A DNA stretch of 64,000 nucleotides from Nakamurella multipartita DSM 44233 (GTDB lineage: Bacteria > Actinomycetota > Actinomycetes > Mycobacteriales > Nakamurellaceae): the NCBI RefSeq assembly GCF_000024365.1, contig NC_013235.1, forward strand, positions 4,216,001 to 4,280,000, given 5' to 3'. The stretch's first letter is position 1. Each line of letters begins with the position of its first letter. The notes below the pieces were generated by a model that was not told the origin of the DNA, searched no databases, and worked only from the letters and a program-made list of their open reading frames with translations. Shown here one piece after another: positions 7,836 to 16,343 of this stretch. Both the position numbers and the translations under genes were made by a program.

Positions 7836-9176
7836 TCAGTGCGGGTGGATGTGGGTGATCTGGTCGGCCTGCTGTTCGGTGACCGGCAGCGGCTCGGCCG
7901 GGGCCGGGTTCCGATCGACCAGGAAGATGGCCGCGGCACCGATCGCGGCGACCGCCGCGAACAGGTAGAAGCCCCACGGGTAGGCCACCCCGGCGGTCAG
8001 CATGACGCCGGTGATCAGCGGGCCGGTGATGGCGCCCAGCCGGCCGACGCCGGCCGCGGAGCCCAGCGCGGTGCCGCGGGCGGCGGCCGGGTAGACATGG
8101 GCGACGTAGGCGTAGACCAGCACCTGCGCGCTGAACACGAACATGCCGGCCAGCAGCACGCTGATGTACACCCCGATGCCGGGCAGCTTGATCGACAGCA
8201 GGGCCAGGAACAGGGCGGCCACGGCGAACCAGCTGATCGACGAGCGACGGGTGCCGATCTTGTCGGCGACCTGCCCGGCGACCAGCAGGCCGAGCACCGC
8301 GCCGACGTTGAGTACGAGCAACAGGGCCAGCGCGGCGCCCAGCTCGTAGCCGGCCTCGCGCATGATCTGCGGCAGCCAGGTGTTCAGCCCGTACACCAGC
8401 AGCAGGCCCATGAACGAGGCGACCCAGAACGCCACCGTGGACCGGCCCAGACCGTGGTGGAACAGCATGCCGACCGGGTTCTTGGACTTGGCCGGCTTGG
8501 CCGGCTTGGCCGCCTGGTCGGCCCGGTCCGTCGTGGTGGCCTTGCCGGCGCTCGGCGCGAGCCCGGCTCGGGCCTGCAGGAAGGCGTTCGACTCGGGCAG
8601 GTACTTGATCATCAACGGGACCAGCACGATGGCCGGCAGGGCGCCGACGATGAACATCGCATGCCAGCCCCAGGGCTCGATGATCAGGATGCCCAGCAGC
8701 GCGGTCAGCACCGCGCCCACGTGGTAGCCGGTCATCATGGTGGTGGTGGCCCGCCCGCCGCGACCCGACCGGGCGTACTCGTTGATCAGCGCCAACGCGG
8801 TGGGCAGCACGCCGCCCAGGCCGAGACCGGCCAGGAAGCGCAGCACCGCGAAGGTGACTGGGTCGGGGGCGAAGGCGCAGGCCAGGGTCAGCACGGAGAA
8901 GCTGATCACCGTCCACAGCATGGTGCGGCGGCGGCCGATCAGGTCGCTGACCGTGCCGGCGGCCAACGCCCCGACCATCACGCCGACCAGGCCGACGACC
9001 GAGATCACCGAGGCTGAATTGGGGTTGAGCCCCCAGTCGTCGTACTTGAGCAGCGCGGGCAACACCACCCCCAGCACGACCAGGTCAAATCCTTCGAGGG
9101 CGACGGCAATCCAGCACAGGGGCGAGACCCAACCGGAGTACTGGGCGCGCGGGTTCACGACCGCGGATCCGTTCAC
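7836..9176 (-). CDS. MFS aromatic acid:H+ symporter (PcaK/AAHS type)
   Basis: A 446-residue major facilitator protein with 12 predicted helices. The family motif LEGFDLVVLGVVLPAL is in the first helix, the GRRRT loop lies between helices 2 and 3, and DKIGTRRSS is its counterpart in the second half. A Lys/Ala-rich central loop precedes the second bundle. AAHS members import 4-hydroxybenzoate, protocatechuate and similar acids, which matches pobA downstream. I prefer the GTG at 9176, 7 bases after AAAGG; a GTG at 9191 is in frame and would add five residues. The C-terminus is His-rich (THIHPH). Confidence 0.87.
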   Translation of the reverse strand: MNGSAVVNPRAQYSGWVSPLCWIAVALEGFDLVVLGVVLPALLKYDDWGLNPNSASVISVVGLVGVMVGALAAGTVSDLIGRRRTMLWTVISFSVLTLACAFAPDPVTFAVLRFLAGLGLGGVLPTALALINEYARSGRGGRATTTMMTGYHVGAVLTALLGILIIEPWGWHAMFIVGALPAIVLVPLMIKYLPESNAFLQARAGLAPSAGKATTTDRADQAAKPAKPAKSKNPVGMLFHHGLGRSTVAFWVASFMGLLLVYGLNTWLPQIMREAGYELGAALALLLVLNVGAVLGLLVAGQVADKIGTRRSSISWFAVAALFLALLSIKLPGIGVYISVLLAGMFVFSAQVLVYAYVAHVYPAAARGTALGSAAGVGRLGAITGPLITGVMLTAGVAYPWGFYLFAAVAAIGAAAIFLVDRNPAPAEPLPVTEQQADQITHIHPH

Positions 9177-9300
9177 GGACACACCTTTCACAACGTCATT
9201 GGTGGGAGAGCCTGGCGCGCAATCATGGTGGCCACCTCGATCGAGGGATGATCCGTCGATCGGTTCGAACGCGCGGTCTTACTGTCGCGTCCCGCTCGAT

Positions 9301-9350
9301 CCGGGGTCAACGGAACCCTTCCGATAGTTGGAAGGGCGCCCCGGGGTCAA
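9301..9350 (+). promoter_or_regulatory. Operator-like region upstream of the metal ATPase operon
   Basis: A perfect 7-bp inverted repeat, CCCTTCC (9316-9322) and GGAAGGG (9330-9336), is flanked on both sides by an exact direct repeat CCGGGGTCAA (9301-9310 and 9341-9350). It ends about 50 bases before the DUF1490 start codon. I infer a binding site for a metal-responsive regulator; the regulator is not in the window. Confidence 0.4.
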
Positions 9351-9398
9351 AGTCGCGACCGGGAATCGTTATCATCCATCGCGTCGAAAGGAGTCACC

Positions 9399-9683
9399 AT
9401 GGTGACCGGACATCTCGCGGCGCGGGCCGCCGGTATGTTGATCAGCGGCGTCGCCGGAGCGATCGTCGTGGATCGGCTCAAGCAGCGGTCCACCGGCCGG
9501 GGACTCAACCAGGCGGCCGTCGCCGTCACCGCGCTCGCGCTGCGCGGCAAGCGGCGGGTCGAGGCGGGCGCCGAAAATCTGCGCCTGGGGGCCGGGGACG
9601 TCGTCGCCCAGGCCCGGGAGAAGATCGGGGAGCAGGCTCCCCCACCGGCTCAGTCGGCCCAGCCGCACGAGCACGACCACTGA
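9399..9683 (+). CDS. DUF1490 family protein, partner of a metal ATPase
   Basis: A 94-residue protein with a hydrophobic N-terminal half (GMLISGVAGAIVVDRLK) and a charged, amphipathic rest that ends in a histidine-rich tail (PHEHDH). In mycobacteria DUF1490 genes sit immediately upstream of the P-type ATPases CtpC and CtpV, and the same arrangement is seen here with only 5 bases between stop and next start. A role as metal chaperone or assembly partner of the ATPase is inferred; the terminal histidines could bind Mn, Zn or Cu. The start has a strong AAAGGAG site. Confidence 0.82.
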   Translation: MVTGHLAARAAGMLISGVAGAIVVDRLKQRSTGRGLNQAAVAVTALALRGKRRVEAGAENLRLGAGDVVAQAREKIGEQAPPPAQSAQPHEHDH

Positions 9684-9688
9684 CCGAG

Positions 9689-12010
9689 ATGACCCCGCCG
9701 CATCCGGCGCCCGCCCGCCGTCGATCGGCTGCCCCCAAGGCCGATCCGGCCGCGGCGGCGGCCCACATGGCCGAGCATCTGGCCACGCCCGCGTCAACCC
9801 GCCCGACCGAGCCCGCGCAGCAGCCGGTTGGGCGCCACGAACCGGCCGCCCGGCCGGTGGACGCCGGCACCCGGATGGTCACGGTGGCCGATGCGGCCGG
9901 GCGCTGGCGGCTGCGGGTGCCCGAGCTGGCCCGGTCGGCCGCACGCGCGGTCGCGATTGAGGACGCCGTGGACGGGGTGGCCGGGGTGCTGGCGGTGCAC
10001 GCATTCCCGCGCACCGGCTCGGTCGTGGTCTGGTACCGGCCCGCCGCGCTGGACCACCATCGGGTCCGGCACGCCATCGACCGGGCCCTGAGCACCGATT
10101 GGGCAGCGCCGGCGCCGCGCTCGCCCCGATCGGCCGACGTCACGTCGGGCGACATCGTGCGGATGGTCGTGGGCGGCGCGGCGCTGGTCGCGTTGGGCGG
10201 CCGGCGCTATCTGCTGCGCCGGCCGCCGGTGCTCGGTCCGGGCGGACGATTGGTCGCCACCGGCGTCACCGTCTTCACCGGGTATCCGTTCCTGCGCGGC
10301 GCGCTGGCCGTCCTGCGCGGCCGACGGACCGCCGGCACGGACGCGCTGGTCTCCGCGGCCACCATTGCCTCGCTGGTGCTGCGGGAAAACGTGGTCGCGT
10401 TGACCGTGCTGTGGCTGCTGAACATCGGCGAGTACCTGCAGGACCTGACCCTGCGTCGGACCCGCCGCGCGATCTCCGATCTGCTCTCCGGCGCGGCCGA
10501 CACCGTCTGGCTGCAACTGGCCGACGGGGTCGAGCAGAAGGTGCCGATGGCCACCCTGCAGGTCGGCGACCGGATCGTCGTGCACGAGCACGTCGCCCTG
10601 CCGGCGGACGGGCAGATCGTCGAAGGCGAAGGCATTCTCGACCAGTCCGCGATCACCGGAGAGAACCTGCCGATCACGGTGCGGCCGGGGGCGAGCGTGC
10701 ACGCGGGCAGCGTGCTGCTCCGCGGCCGGATCGTGGTGCAGGCGCAGGCCGTTGGCACCGACACCGCGGTCGGGCGCATCATCGCCCGGGTCGAGCAGGC
10801 CCAGCAGGATCGGGCGCCGATCCAGACCGTGGGCGAGAACTTCTCCCGCCGGTTCGTCCCGCTCTCCTTCGGGCTGGCCGCCGCCACCCTGCTGCTCACC
10901 CGGGATGTTCGCCGGGCGATGACCATGCTGCTCGTGGCCTGCCCGTGCGCGGTCGGCCTGTCCACCCCGACCGCGATCAGCGCGGCCATCGGGAACGGGG
11001 CCCGGCGCGGGATCCTGATCAAGGGCGGATCGCACCTGGAGGCGGCCGGACGGGTCGACGCCATCGTCTTCGACAAGACCGGCACCCTGACCACCGGGCG
11101 GCCGGTGGTGACCAACGTGATCGCGCTGGCCCGCGGATGGGAGCCCGAGCAGGTGCTCGCCTATGCCGCCAGCTCGGAGGTCCACTCACGGCACCCGTTG
11201 GCCCAGGCGGTGATCCGCTTCACCGAGGAGCGGCGGATCGAGATCCCGCCGCACGAGCAGTGCGAGGTGCTGCTCGGATTGGGCATGCGCACCCGCGCCG
11301 ACGGGCGGACCCTGCTCCTGGGCCGGCCGGAGTTCCTGCGGTCGGAAAAGGTCCGCATCTCGGCCAAGGCGACCGGCTGGGTCACCCGGCTGCGGGCCGC
11401 CGCCGAGACGCCGCTGCTGCTCGCCGTCGAGGGTCGGCTGGTCGGGCTGGTCAGCCTGCGCGACGAGATCCGTCCCGAGGCCCGGGATGTCATCGACGCC
11501 CTGCGGGCGGACGGGGTGCGCCGGATCGTCATGCTGACCGGGGACCATCCGGTCACCGCCGCGGTGGTCGCCCAGGAGCTGGGCATCGACGAGTGGCGGG
11601 CCGAGGTGCTGCCCGAGGACAAGCAGGACGCCATCGCCGCGCTGCGCGACGCAGGGCACCTGGTGGCCATGGTCGGCGACGGGACCAACGACGCGCCGGC
11701 CCTGGCCTTGGCCGACATCGGCATCGCCATGGGCATCTCCGGCACCGACGTGGCGGTCGAGACCGCCGACGTCGCCCTGGCCGGCGACGACCTGCGCCGC
11801 CTGCTGGAACTGCGGGAGCTGGCCCGGCGCACCATCGGGTTGATCCGGCAGAACTACGGGATGTCCATCGCGGTCAACGCGGCCGGACTCGCGGTCAGCG
11901 CCGGCGGCGCCCTGTCCCCGGTTCTGGCCGCGGTCCTGCACAACGTCTCGTCGGTGGCCGTGGTCGGCAACAGCGCCCGGCTCACCCGCTACCAGCTGCC
12001 CCGACGCTGA
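9689..12010 (+). CDS. ctpC: Heavy-metal P-type ATPase (CtpC-like)
   Basis: A 773-residue P1B-type ATPase. An N-terminal HMA-like fold (about 60-145) has no CxxC metal site. The ion-path motif CPC is at 418-420 in a CPCAVGLSTPTAIS context, the phosphorylated Asp is in DKTGT (462-466), HP is in SRHPLAQA, and the hinge motif GDGTND is at 663-668. The CPC surroundings and the DUF1490 neighbour point to the CtpC group (Mn or Zn export, linked to metallation of secreted proteins) rather than copper. There is no strong ribosome site at ATG 9689, so translation is probably coupled to the upstream gene. Confidence 0.88.
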   Translation: MTPPHPAPARRRSAAPKADPAAAAAHMAEHLATPASTRPTEPAQQPVGRHEPAARPVDAGTRMVTVADAAGRWRLRVPELARSAARAVAIEDAVDGVAGVLAVHAFPRTGSVVVWYRPAALDHHRVRHAIDRALSTDWAAPAPRSPRSADVTSGDIVRMVVGGAALVALGGRRYLLRRPPVLGPGGRLVATGVTVFTGYPFLRGALAVLRGRRTAGTDALVSAATIASLVLRENVVALTVLWLLNIGEYLQDLTLRRTRRAISDLLSGAADTVWLQLADGVEQKVPMATLQVGDRIVVHEHVALPADGQIVEGEGILDQSAITGENLPITVRPGASVHAGSVLLRGRIVVQAQAVGTDTAVGRIIARVEQAQQDRAPIQTVGENFSRRFVPLSFGLAAATLLLTRDVRRAMTMLLVACPCAVGLSTPTAISAAIGNGARRGILIKGGSHLEAAGRVDAIVFDKTGTLTTGRPVVTNVIALARGWEPEQVLAYAASSEVHSRHPLAQAVIRFTEERRIEIPPHEQCEVLLGLGMRTRADGRTLLLGRPEFLRSEKVRISAKATGWVTRLRAAAETPLLLAVEGRLVGLVSLRDEIRPEARDVIDALRADGVRRIVMLTGDHPVTAAVVAQELGIDEWRAEVLPEDKQDAIAALRDAGHLVAMVGDGTNDAPALALADIGIAMGISGTDVAVETADVALAGDDLRRLLELRELARRTIGLIRQNYGMSIAVNAAGLAVSAGGALSPVLAAVLHNVSSVAVVGNSARLTRYQLPRR

Positions 12011-12037
12011 CCCACCTCGGCGGGGCCGGTCGGGCGC

Positions 12038-12202
12038 TCATCGTTCCTCCCGGAAATCGACGTGACGACGAATCGTGGGGTCATATTTGCGCAGCACCAA
12101 CCGGTCCGGGTCGTTGCGGCGGTTCTTGCGGGTCACGTAGGTGTATCCGGTCCCGGCGGTGGACTTCAGTCGCACCACCGGCCGGACATCGTTGCGGGCC
12201 AA
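12038..12202 (-). CDS. rpmG: Ribosomal protein L33, zinc-independent form
   Basis: A 54-residue bL33. The zinc-binding CxxC pairs of the standard form are absent: the protein has no cysteine at all, for example [20 protein letters not shown]. Such C-minus paralogues replace zinc ribosomal proteins when zinc is short and are usually repressed by Zur. The start is TTG at 12202, preceded by AGGAGGA. It is divergent from L28, and a Zur-like box at 12229-12243 lies 26 bases from its start. The C-terminus is convergent with ctpC, 27 bases apart. Confidence 0.93.
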   Translation of the reverse strand: MARNDVRPVVRLKSTAGTGYTYVTRKNRRNDPDRLVLRKYDPTIRRHVDFREER

Positions 12203-12228
12203 CAGTCCTCCTCCTGCTACAGTTTTAA

Positions 12229-12243
12229 CGAGACCGATTCTCA
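12229..12243. promoter_or_regulatory. Zur-like box between L33 and L28
   Basis: CGAGACCGATTCTCA closely follows the actinobacterial Zur palindrome (GAnAAT-ATTnTC core) and shares 13 of 15 bases with the box at 14088-14102; TTTAA precedes both. It sits between divergent zinc-independent ribosomal genes, exactly where Zur boxes are found in relatives. Confidence 0.65.
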
Positions 12244-12352
12244 GTATGACACGAATGAGGTCTGCACTTCCCGGAGAACCTGCCGGACTGATCGCCCGCG
12301 GCCTGCCGGCCGACTCTTCGCACCCCTGCGACCCGAACCTGGAGAACCCCGC

Positions 12353-12589
12353 ATGTCCGCCCGTTGTCAGGTCACCGGAGCCGAACCCGGCTTCGGCAAG
12401 AGCGTCTCGCACAGCCATCAGCGCACCAACCGACGCTGGGAGCCCAATCTGCAGCACCGCCGCTTCTACGTTCCCAGTCTGCGCCGCACCGTGCGGCTGC
12501 GGGTCAGCACCAAGGGCCTGCGCATCATCGACCGGCGCGGGATCGATGCGGTCGTCGCCCAGATCCTGGCCCGCGACGGAAAGATCTGA
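12353..12589 (+). CDS. rpmB: Ribosomal protein L28, zinc-independent form
   Basis: A 78-residue bL28 with the family pattern [15 protein letters not shown]. Only one cysteine remains (SARCQVTG), so the four-Cys zinc site of the standard form cannot be made. It is co-directional with the S14 gene 5 bases downstream and divergent from L33, the classic C-minus ribosomal cluster. There is no S18 gene here, which is often part of that cluster. The 150-base leader 12203-12352 holds the Zur-like box and no other gene I can support. Confidence 0.92.
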   Translation: MSARCQVTGAEPGFGKSVSHSHQRTNRRWEPNLQHRRFYVPSLRRTVRLRVSTKGLRIIDRRGIDAVVAQILARDGKI

Positions 12590-12594
12590 ACGCC

Positions 12595-12899
12595 ATGGCC
12601 AAAACTTCCAAGATCGCCCGGAATCGGCAACGGCGCGCGGTGGTGGAGCGCTACGCCCAGCGCCGCGCGGCCGCCAAGACCATGGTGCGGGACCCGGATT
12701 CCACCACCGACCAGCGGCGCTCGCGGCGGCGGCGCTGCAGCGGATGCCCCGTGACGCCTCCCCCACCCGATTGCGCAATCGGGACGCGATCGACGGCCGA
12801 CCCCGCGGGTATCTCCGCACGTTCGGGTTGTCCCGCATCCGGGTGCGCGAGCTGGCCCACCGGGGCGAGCTGCCCGGAGTGCGCACGTCCTCCTGGTAG
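12595..12899 (+). pseudogene. rpsN: Ribosomal protein S14, zinc-independent form, with -1 frameshift
   Basis: The first 43 codons read [20 protein letters not shown] and on to DQRRS, as in uS14. The rest ([13 protein letters not shown] to [17 protein letters not shown], stop 12897-12899) is in a different frame. One base is missing at about 12721-12724, inside a GCG-repeat tract: TCGCGGCGG where TCGGCGGCG would restore a perfect 101-residue protein. Both halves are otherwise well conserved and cysteine-free. Either the gene is recently broken, or it is a sequencing error, or the ribosome shifts here; no classical slippery heptamer is visible. Confidence 0.85.
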
Positions 12900-12909
12900 T
12901 TCGGGCGGT

Positions 12910-12941
12910 CACGGTCCTTGACCAACGGGTCAAGGACCGTG
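12910..12941. terminator. Bidirectional hairpin terminator
   Basis: A perfect 14-bp stem (12910-12923 with 12928-12941) and a tight AACG tetraloop, between the ends of the convergent rpsN and CobW genes. There is no T-run in either direction, but stem strength and position suggest it stops transcripts from both sides. Confidence 0.75.
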
Positions 12942-12964
12942 CTCCGGCCGCTGGGGCTCCGCGG

Positions 12965-14014
12965 TCAGCGGGCGCCCAGCCAGCCGTCCAGTCCGTCGTC
13001 CTCGTGGCGGACTCGCATCGACCCGGCCAGCTCGTCGTCGGTCATCAGCATCCGAGCGAAACCTTGGGCCACTCGGGCCCGGTCGTCGTCCACCCCGGTG
13101 AACACGATGCGGGTGGACGGGGTGCCGACCCGCCACGGACCACCGTCGCCGATGGACAGCTGACGCCCGGCCCCGTCCCACACGGCCACCCGTCCCGGCC
13201 GGCTGAGCAGGTGGAACCGGCCCCGGGACCGGGTGCGGCCACCGGCCAGCTCACCGATCCCGGCCAGGAACCGGCCCGGGTGCACCGGGCGCGGGCTGAG
13301 CAGGTCCAGGCTCCAGACCCCATGCGCGTCCGGGGCATCCGGAGCCTGGATGCGGCACGGATCGATCCGCGCCTCGGCGTGCCGGGCCGAGTGCCGGGGG
13401 GCGAACACCTGCTCGGCGCGGATGCCGAACAGGGTGGAGCGCAGGGTGCGGCGGCCGCGCAGATGGTCGGCCAGGGTCAACCCGACCGGGTCCTCACCGA
13501 TGGTCAGGACCAGGTCGGCGTGCCCGAGCTGGGCCGCCGAGGCCTCGCCGACCGACCGCCGGTCGTCGGCCGACAGGGCCAGATCCCGGTCGGCCAGCAG
13601 CTCGTCCCCCATCAGATCGGCCTCGACCTGGTCGGCGTCGACGACGCAGGCGACGGTGGCCAGCTCCAGGCCGGGCACGGCATCCGGTCGGCACAGCGGC
13701 CGGGCCGCCGGGGCGGTCTCGGCCGAGACCGGGAGCGCCCAGATGATCCGCTCCCACCGCCTGGCCGCGGCCATGGACTCCAACGTGGGCACCGAGTCCT
13801 CCCGGATCGCGCAGCCCAGGCAGGCGTGCGCCAACGGCCGGGTGCTGTCCTCGGCGATGCCGTGCTGGTCGCTGACGATCCGGCGCAACGTGCCGGTGTC
13901 GGGATCCAGGTCCTGGGCCAGCACCCCGGTGCCGGGCAGATCAGTGAGCAGGGACAGCAGAGCGGCGTCGCGCAGCACGGGGTCGACGGTCGCCAGAATC
14001 GCCACGGGAATCAT
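12965..14014 (-). CDS. CobW-family (COG0523) protein without GTPase motifs, copy 1
   Basis: A 349-residue protein that aligns along its length with COG0523 metallochaperones, including the C-terminal domain. The Walker A loop (normally GxxGxGKT) reads ATVDPVLRDAA and the NKxD position reads TIGEDP, so GTP binding is unlikely. The metal motif CxCC is reduced to CLGC. In mycobacteria a CobW-like protein of the zinc-starvation operon (Mrf) recruits a hibernation factor to ribosomes carrying C-minus proteins; this gene has the same context, so a ribosome-linked role is a reasonable inference. ATG 14014 has GAGG at 8 bases; an ATG two codons upstream is possible. A Zur-like box lies 74 bases upstream. 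Confidence 0.8.
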   Translation of the reverse strand: MIPVAILATVDPVLRDAALLSLLTDLPGTGVLAQDLDPDTGTLRRIVSDQHGIAEDSTRPLAHACLGCAIREDSVPTLESMAAARRWERIIWALPVSAETAPAARPLCRPDAVPGLELATVACVVDADQVEADLMGDELLADRDLALSADDRRSVGEASAAQLGHADLVLTIGEDPVGLTLADHLRGRRTLRSTLFGIRAEQVFAPRHSARHAEARIDPCRIQAPDAPDAHGVWSLDLLSPRPVHPGRFLAGIGELAGGRTRSRGRFHLLSRPGRVAVWDGAGRQLSIGDGGPWRVGTPSTRIVFTGVDDDRARVAQGFARMLMTDDELAGSMRVRHEDDGLDGWLGAR

Positions 14015-14087
14015 GGTCATAGCCTCGTTCTCGATTTCTTCACCAGCAGTCGGGCCGAGGCGACCGCCCCGGCACGATCCACTTTAA

Positions 14088-14102
14088 CGAGAACAATTCT
14101 CA
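14088..14102. promoter_or_regulatory. Zur-like box upstream of CobW copy 1
   Basis: CGAGAACAATTCTCA: a near-perfect palindrome (GAGAA-CAA-TTCTC), preceded by TTTAA as in the box at 12229. It is 74 bases upstream of the ATG of the minus-strand CobW gene, which ties this gene to the zinc-responsive ribosomal cluster. Confidence 0.65.
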
Positions 14103-14136
14103 ACTACAACGCGGCGCGGCGGGTCGCCCGACGCGT

Positions 14137-15189
14137 CTACCGGGGCCCGAGCCAGTCGTCCAGGCCGTCATCAACGGTCGACCAGTCCCGGCCGGAGGCG
14201 AGTTCGTCGTCGGTGAGCAGCATCTCGGCGAACACCTGGCGCCGCTGGGCGCGCTCGGGGCCGGTACCGGTGAGCAGCACCCGGGTCCCGACCGCGGTGG
14301 CCGGCCGGCCGGCGTCGCCGATCGACAGGTGCCCGCCGGCGCCGTCGAGCACGGCCAGCCGGCCCGCCCGGGTCGGCACCTGGAACCGGCCCCGGGCGCG
14401 CACCCGGCCGCCGGCCAGGTCGGCCAGCCGGGCCATGATCCGCTCGGGGTGCATCGGCCGGTGGCTGACCAGGTCGAGCGTCCAGACCCCGTGCGCGTCG
14501 GGCACGCTCGACGGCTGCAGCGTTCGCGGGTCCAGCCGGGCCGCGGCCGAGCGGGCCGAGTGCCGGGCGGCGAACAACTCAGCCACCCGGGTCTGGTGCA
14601 GCTCGCGGCGGGCACTGCGGATACCGCGCAGATGGTCGACCAGGGTCAGCCCGACCGGGTTGCTCCCGGTGGTCAGCACCAGATCGGCATGCCCGAGCTG
14701 GGCGGCCAGGGCCTCGCCGACCGACCGGCGGTCCCCGACGGCCAGCGCCCCGCCCCGCTGCCCGACCCGCTCGTCGCCCATCAGGTCGTCCTCGACCCGG
14801 TCCACGTCGACCACACTGACCACGGTGGCCAGTTCGATGCCCAGCCGGCGCCGCGCGAACGGGTCGGCCAGTGGCCGGGACGCCGGGACGGAGGCCGCCG
14901 ACACCGGAAGGGCCACCACGATCCGTTGCCACCGGCCGGACTTGACCATCGCGGCGACGGCGGGCAGCGCGTTCTCCCGCAGCACGCATCCGGGGCAGCC
15001 GCGGTCCGCCGGGCGGCTGCGATCCTCGACCACGCCGTGTTCGTCGCCGACCACCCGGCGCAGCATGCCCGCCTCGGGATCCAGGTCCTGGCGCAGCACT
15101 CCGGTTCCGGGCCGGTCGGTCAGCCAGGACAGCACGGCCGTCTCCCGCAGCACGGGGTCGACGGTGGCCAGCACGACGACGGGAATCAT
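14137..15189 (-). CDS. CobW-family (COG0523) protein without GTPase motifs, copy 2
   Basis: A 350-residue tandem paralogue of the preceding CobW gene: same start (MIPVVVLATVDPVLRE), same loss of Walker A and NKxD, CPGC at the metal motif, and matching C-terminal blocks such as SIGDAG and DDELASG. The two copies are collinear without gaps over most of their length, so this is a duplication that has diverged. Between them lies a Zur-like box that serves copy 1; copy 2 has instead a weak IdeR-like sequence about 87 bases upstream. Function is inferred to be as for copy 1, perhaps under a different metal signal. Confidence 0.78.
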   Translation of the reverse strand: MIPVVVLATVDPVLRETAVLSWLTDRPGTGVLRQDLDPEAGMLRRVVGDEHGVVEDRSRPADRGCPGCVLRENALPAVAAMVKSGRWQRIVVALPVSAASVPASRPLADPFARRRLGIELATVVSVVDVDRVEDDLMGDERVGQRGGALAVGDRRSVGEALAAQLGHADLVLTTGSNPVGLTLVDHLRGIRSARRELHQTRVAELFAARHSARSAAARLDPRTLQPSSVPDAHGVWTLDLVSHRPMHPERIMARLADLAGGRVRARGRFQVPTRAGRLAVLDGAGGHLSIGDAGRPATAVGTRVLLTGTGPERAQRRQVFAEMLLTDDELASGRDWSTVDDGLDDWLGPR

Positions 15190-15275
15190 GCGCGACGTGG
15201 TTCCTTCCGGATCGGGAATGCGCGGGCAGGGCGCTCGGGTCGCCGCGAAGGCGTCCCGCCCCTACCCCGCCGGCA

Positions 15276-15294
15276 TGAGCAGAGCCTAACCTAA
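15276..15294. promoter_or_regulatory. Weak IdeR/DtxR-like box
   Basis: The right half GCCTAACCTAA (15284-15294) matches 10 of 11 consensus positions of the iron box, while the left half matches about four of eight; 14 of 19 in total. It lies upstream of CobW copy 2 and touches the end of the following membrane-protein gene. Confidence 0.3.
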
Positions 15295-16343
15295 GAGACC
15301 TGGGCGGCCGGGGGCTGGGTGGTGAGCCCGGAACGGTCCGTCTCCGGGAACAAGCGGCGCAGCAGGTCGGCCAGGGTGAGGACCCCGACGAACCGTCCCT
15401 GCTCGTCCACCACCACGGCGAGATGGTTGCGGCCCCGCCGCATCTCCTCCAGTCCCTGGGCGAACGGGGTCGACGCGGCCAGCACGAACACGGGCCTGGC
15501 GAAGGCGGTGGCCGGCGCGTCGGGCGGCGCGGTCAGGGTGTCGCGGACGTGCACCACCTGCCGCAGGTCGGGACCGTCACCGACCAGGATGCGCAGGTGA
15601 CCGGACTGCCGGCCGACCCGCTGCACGTCGCGCACGGTGGCCGCGGCGCCGACCCGGGTCGCCGGCCCGTCGCTGCGCACCAGCGCGCCGATGGTCAGTG
15701 CAAGCAGGTCCAACGCCCGGGCCAGACGCTGCGAATAGTCCTCGTCCAGGGTCCCGGCCTGCGCCGAGTGTTCGACCAGTTGGCGCAGCGCCTGCGGGTT
15801 CTGCCCGGTCGCCAGTTCGGCCACCGGCTCGATGCCGATCAGCCGCACGCACCGGTTGGCCAGGGCGTTCAGCGCGGTCAACACCGGCCGGAACACCGCC
15901 ATGAACGCGCGCATCGGCAGGGCCAGCAGGATCGCCGACCGCTCCGGGTGCGCGATCGCCCACGACTTGGGGGCCATCTCGCCGATCACCAGGTGCAGGA
16001 AGGTGACGATGAGCAGGGACAGCACGAACGCGGACGCGTCGGCCAGCCACAACGGCAGGGCCAGTGCGCGCAGCGGTCCGGCCAGCAGGTCCTGCACCGC
16101 CGGCTTGGTGACCGCACCCAGCGCGAGCGTGCAGGCGGTGATGCCCAGCTGCGACCCGGCCAGCACCACGGTCAGCTCGGCCGAGCTGCGCACGGCCGCC
16201 CGGGCCGAGCGACTGCGCGGCGCGGCGTCGGCCAACCGGTGTCGCTTGGCCGCCAGTAGGGCGAACTCGACGGCGACGAAGAAGGCGCTCAACGCGATCA
16301 GCGCGACGGTGGCCACGATCGCCCACCCGGTGCCGGACATCAT
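15291..16343 (-). CDS. CNNM/CorC (HlyC) family membrane protein
   Basis: A 350-residue protein with an N-terminal DUF21/CNNM transmembrane domain (about 1-190, including AFFVAVEFALLAAKRHRL and the GEMAPKSWAIAHPE motif) and a C-terminal CBS-type region (NHLAVVVDEQGRFVGVLTLADL). It lacks the C-terminal CorC_HlyC domain found in its neighbour. Members are linked to Mg2+ or Co2+ efflux. The start overlaps the stop of the upstream paralogue by four bases, so the pair is one operon and may act as a heteromer. Confidence 0.85.
   Translation of the reverse strand: MMSGTGWAIVATVALIALSAFFVAVEFALLAAKRHRLADAAPRSRSARAAVRSSAELTVVLAGSQLGITACTLALGAVTKPAVQDLLAGPLRALALPLWLADASAFVLSLLIVTFLHLVIGEMAPKSWAIAHPERSAILLALPMRAFMAVFRPVLTALNALANRCVRLIGIEPVAELATGQNPQALRQLVEHSAQAGTLDEDYSQRLARALDLLALTIGALVRSDGPATRVGAAATVRDVQRVGRQSGHLRILVGDGPDLRQVVHVRDTLTAPPDAPATAFARPVFVLAASTPFAQGLEEMRRGRNHLAVVVDEQGRFVGVLTLADLLRRLFPETDRSGLTTQPPAAQVS

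Noticed and set aside
12353-12589. Standard zinc-binding L28.
   Set aside because: Only one Cys remains at the N-terminus and no second pair exists, so it is the zinc-independent paralogue.
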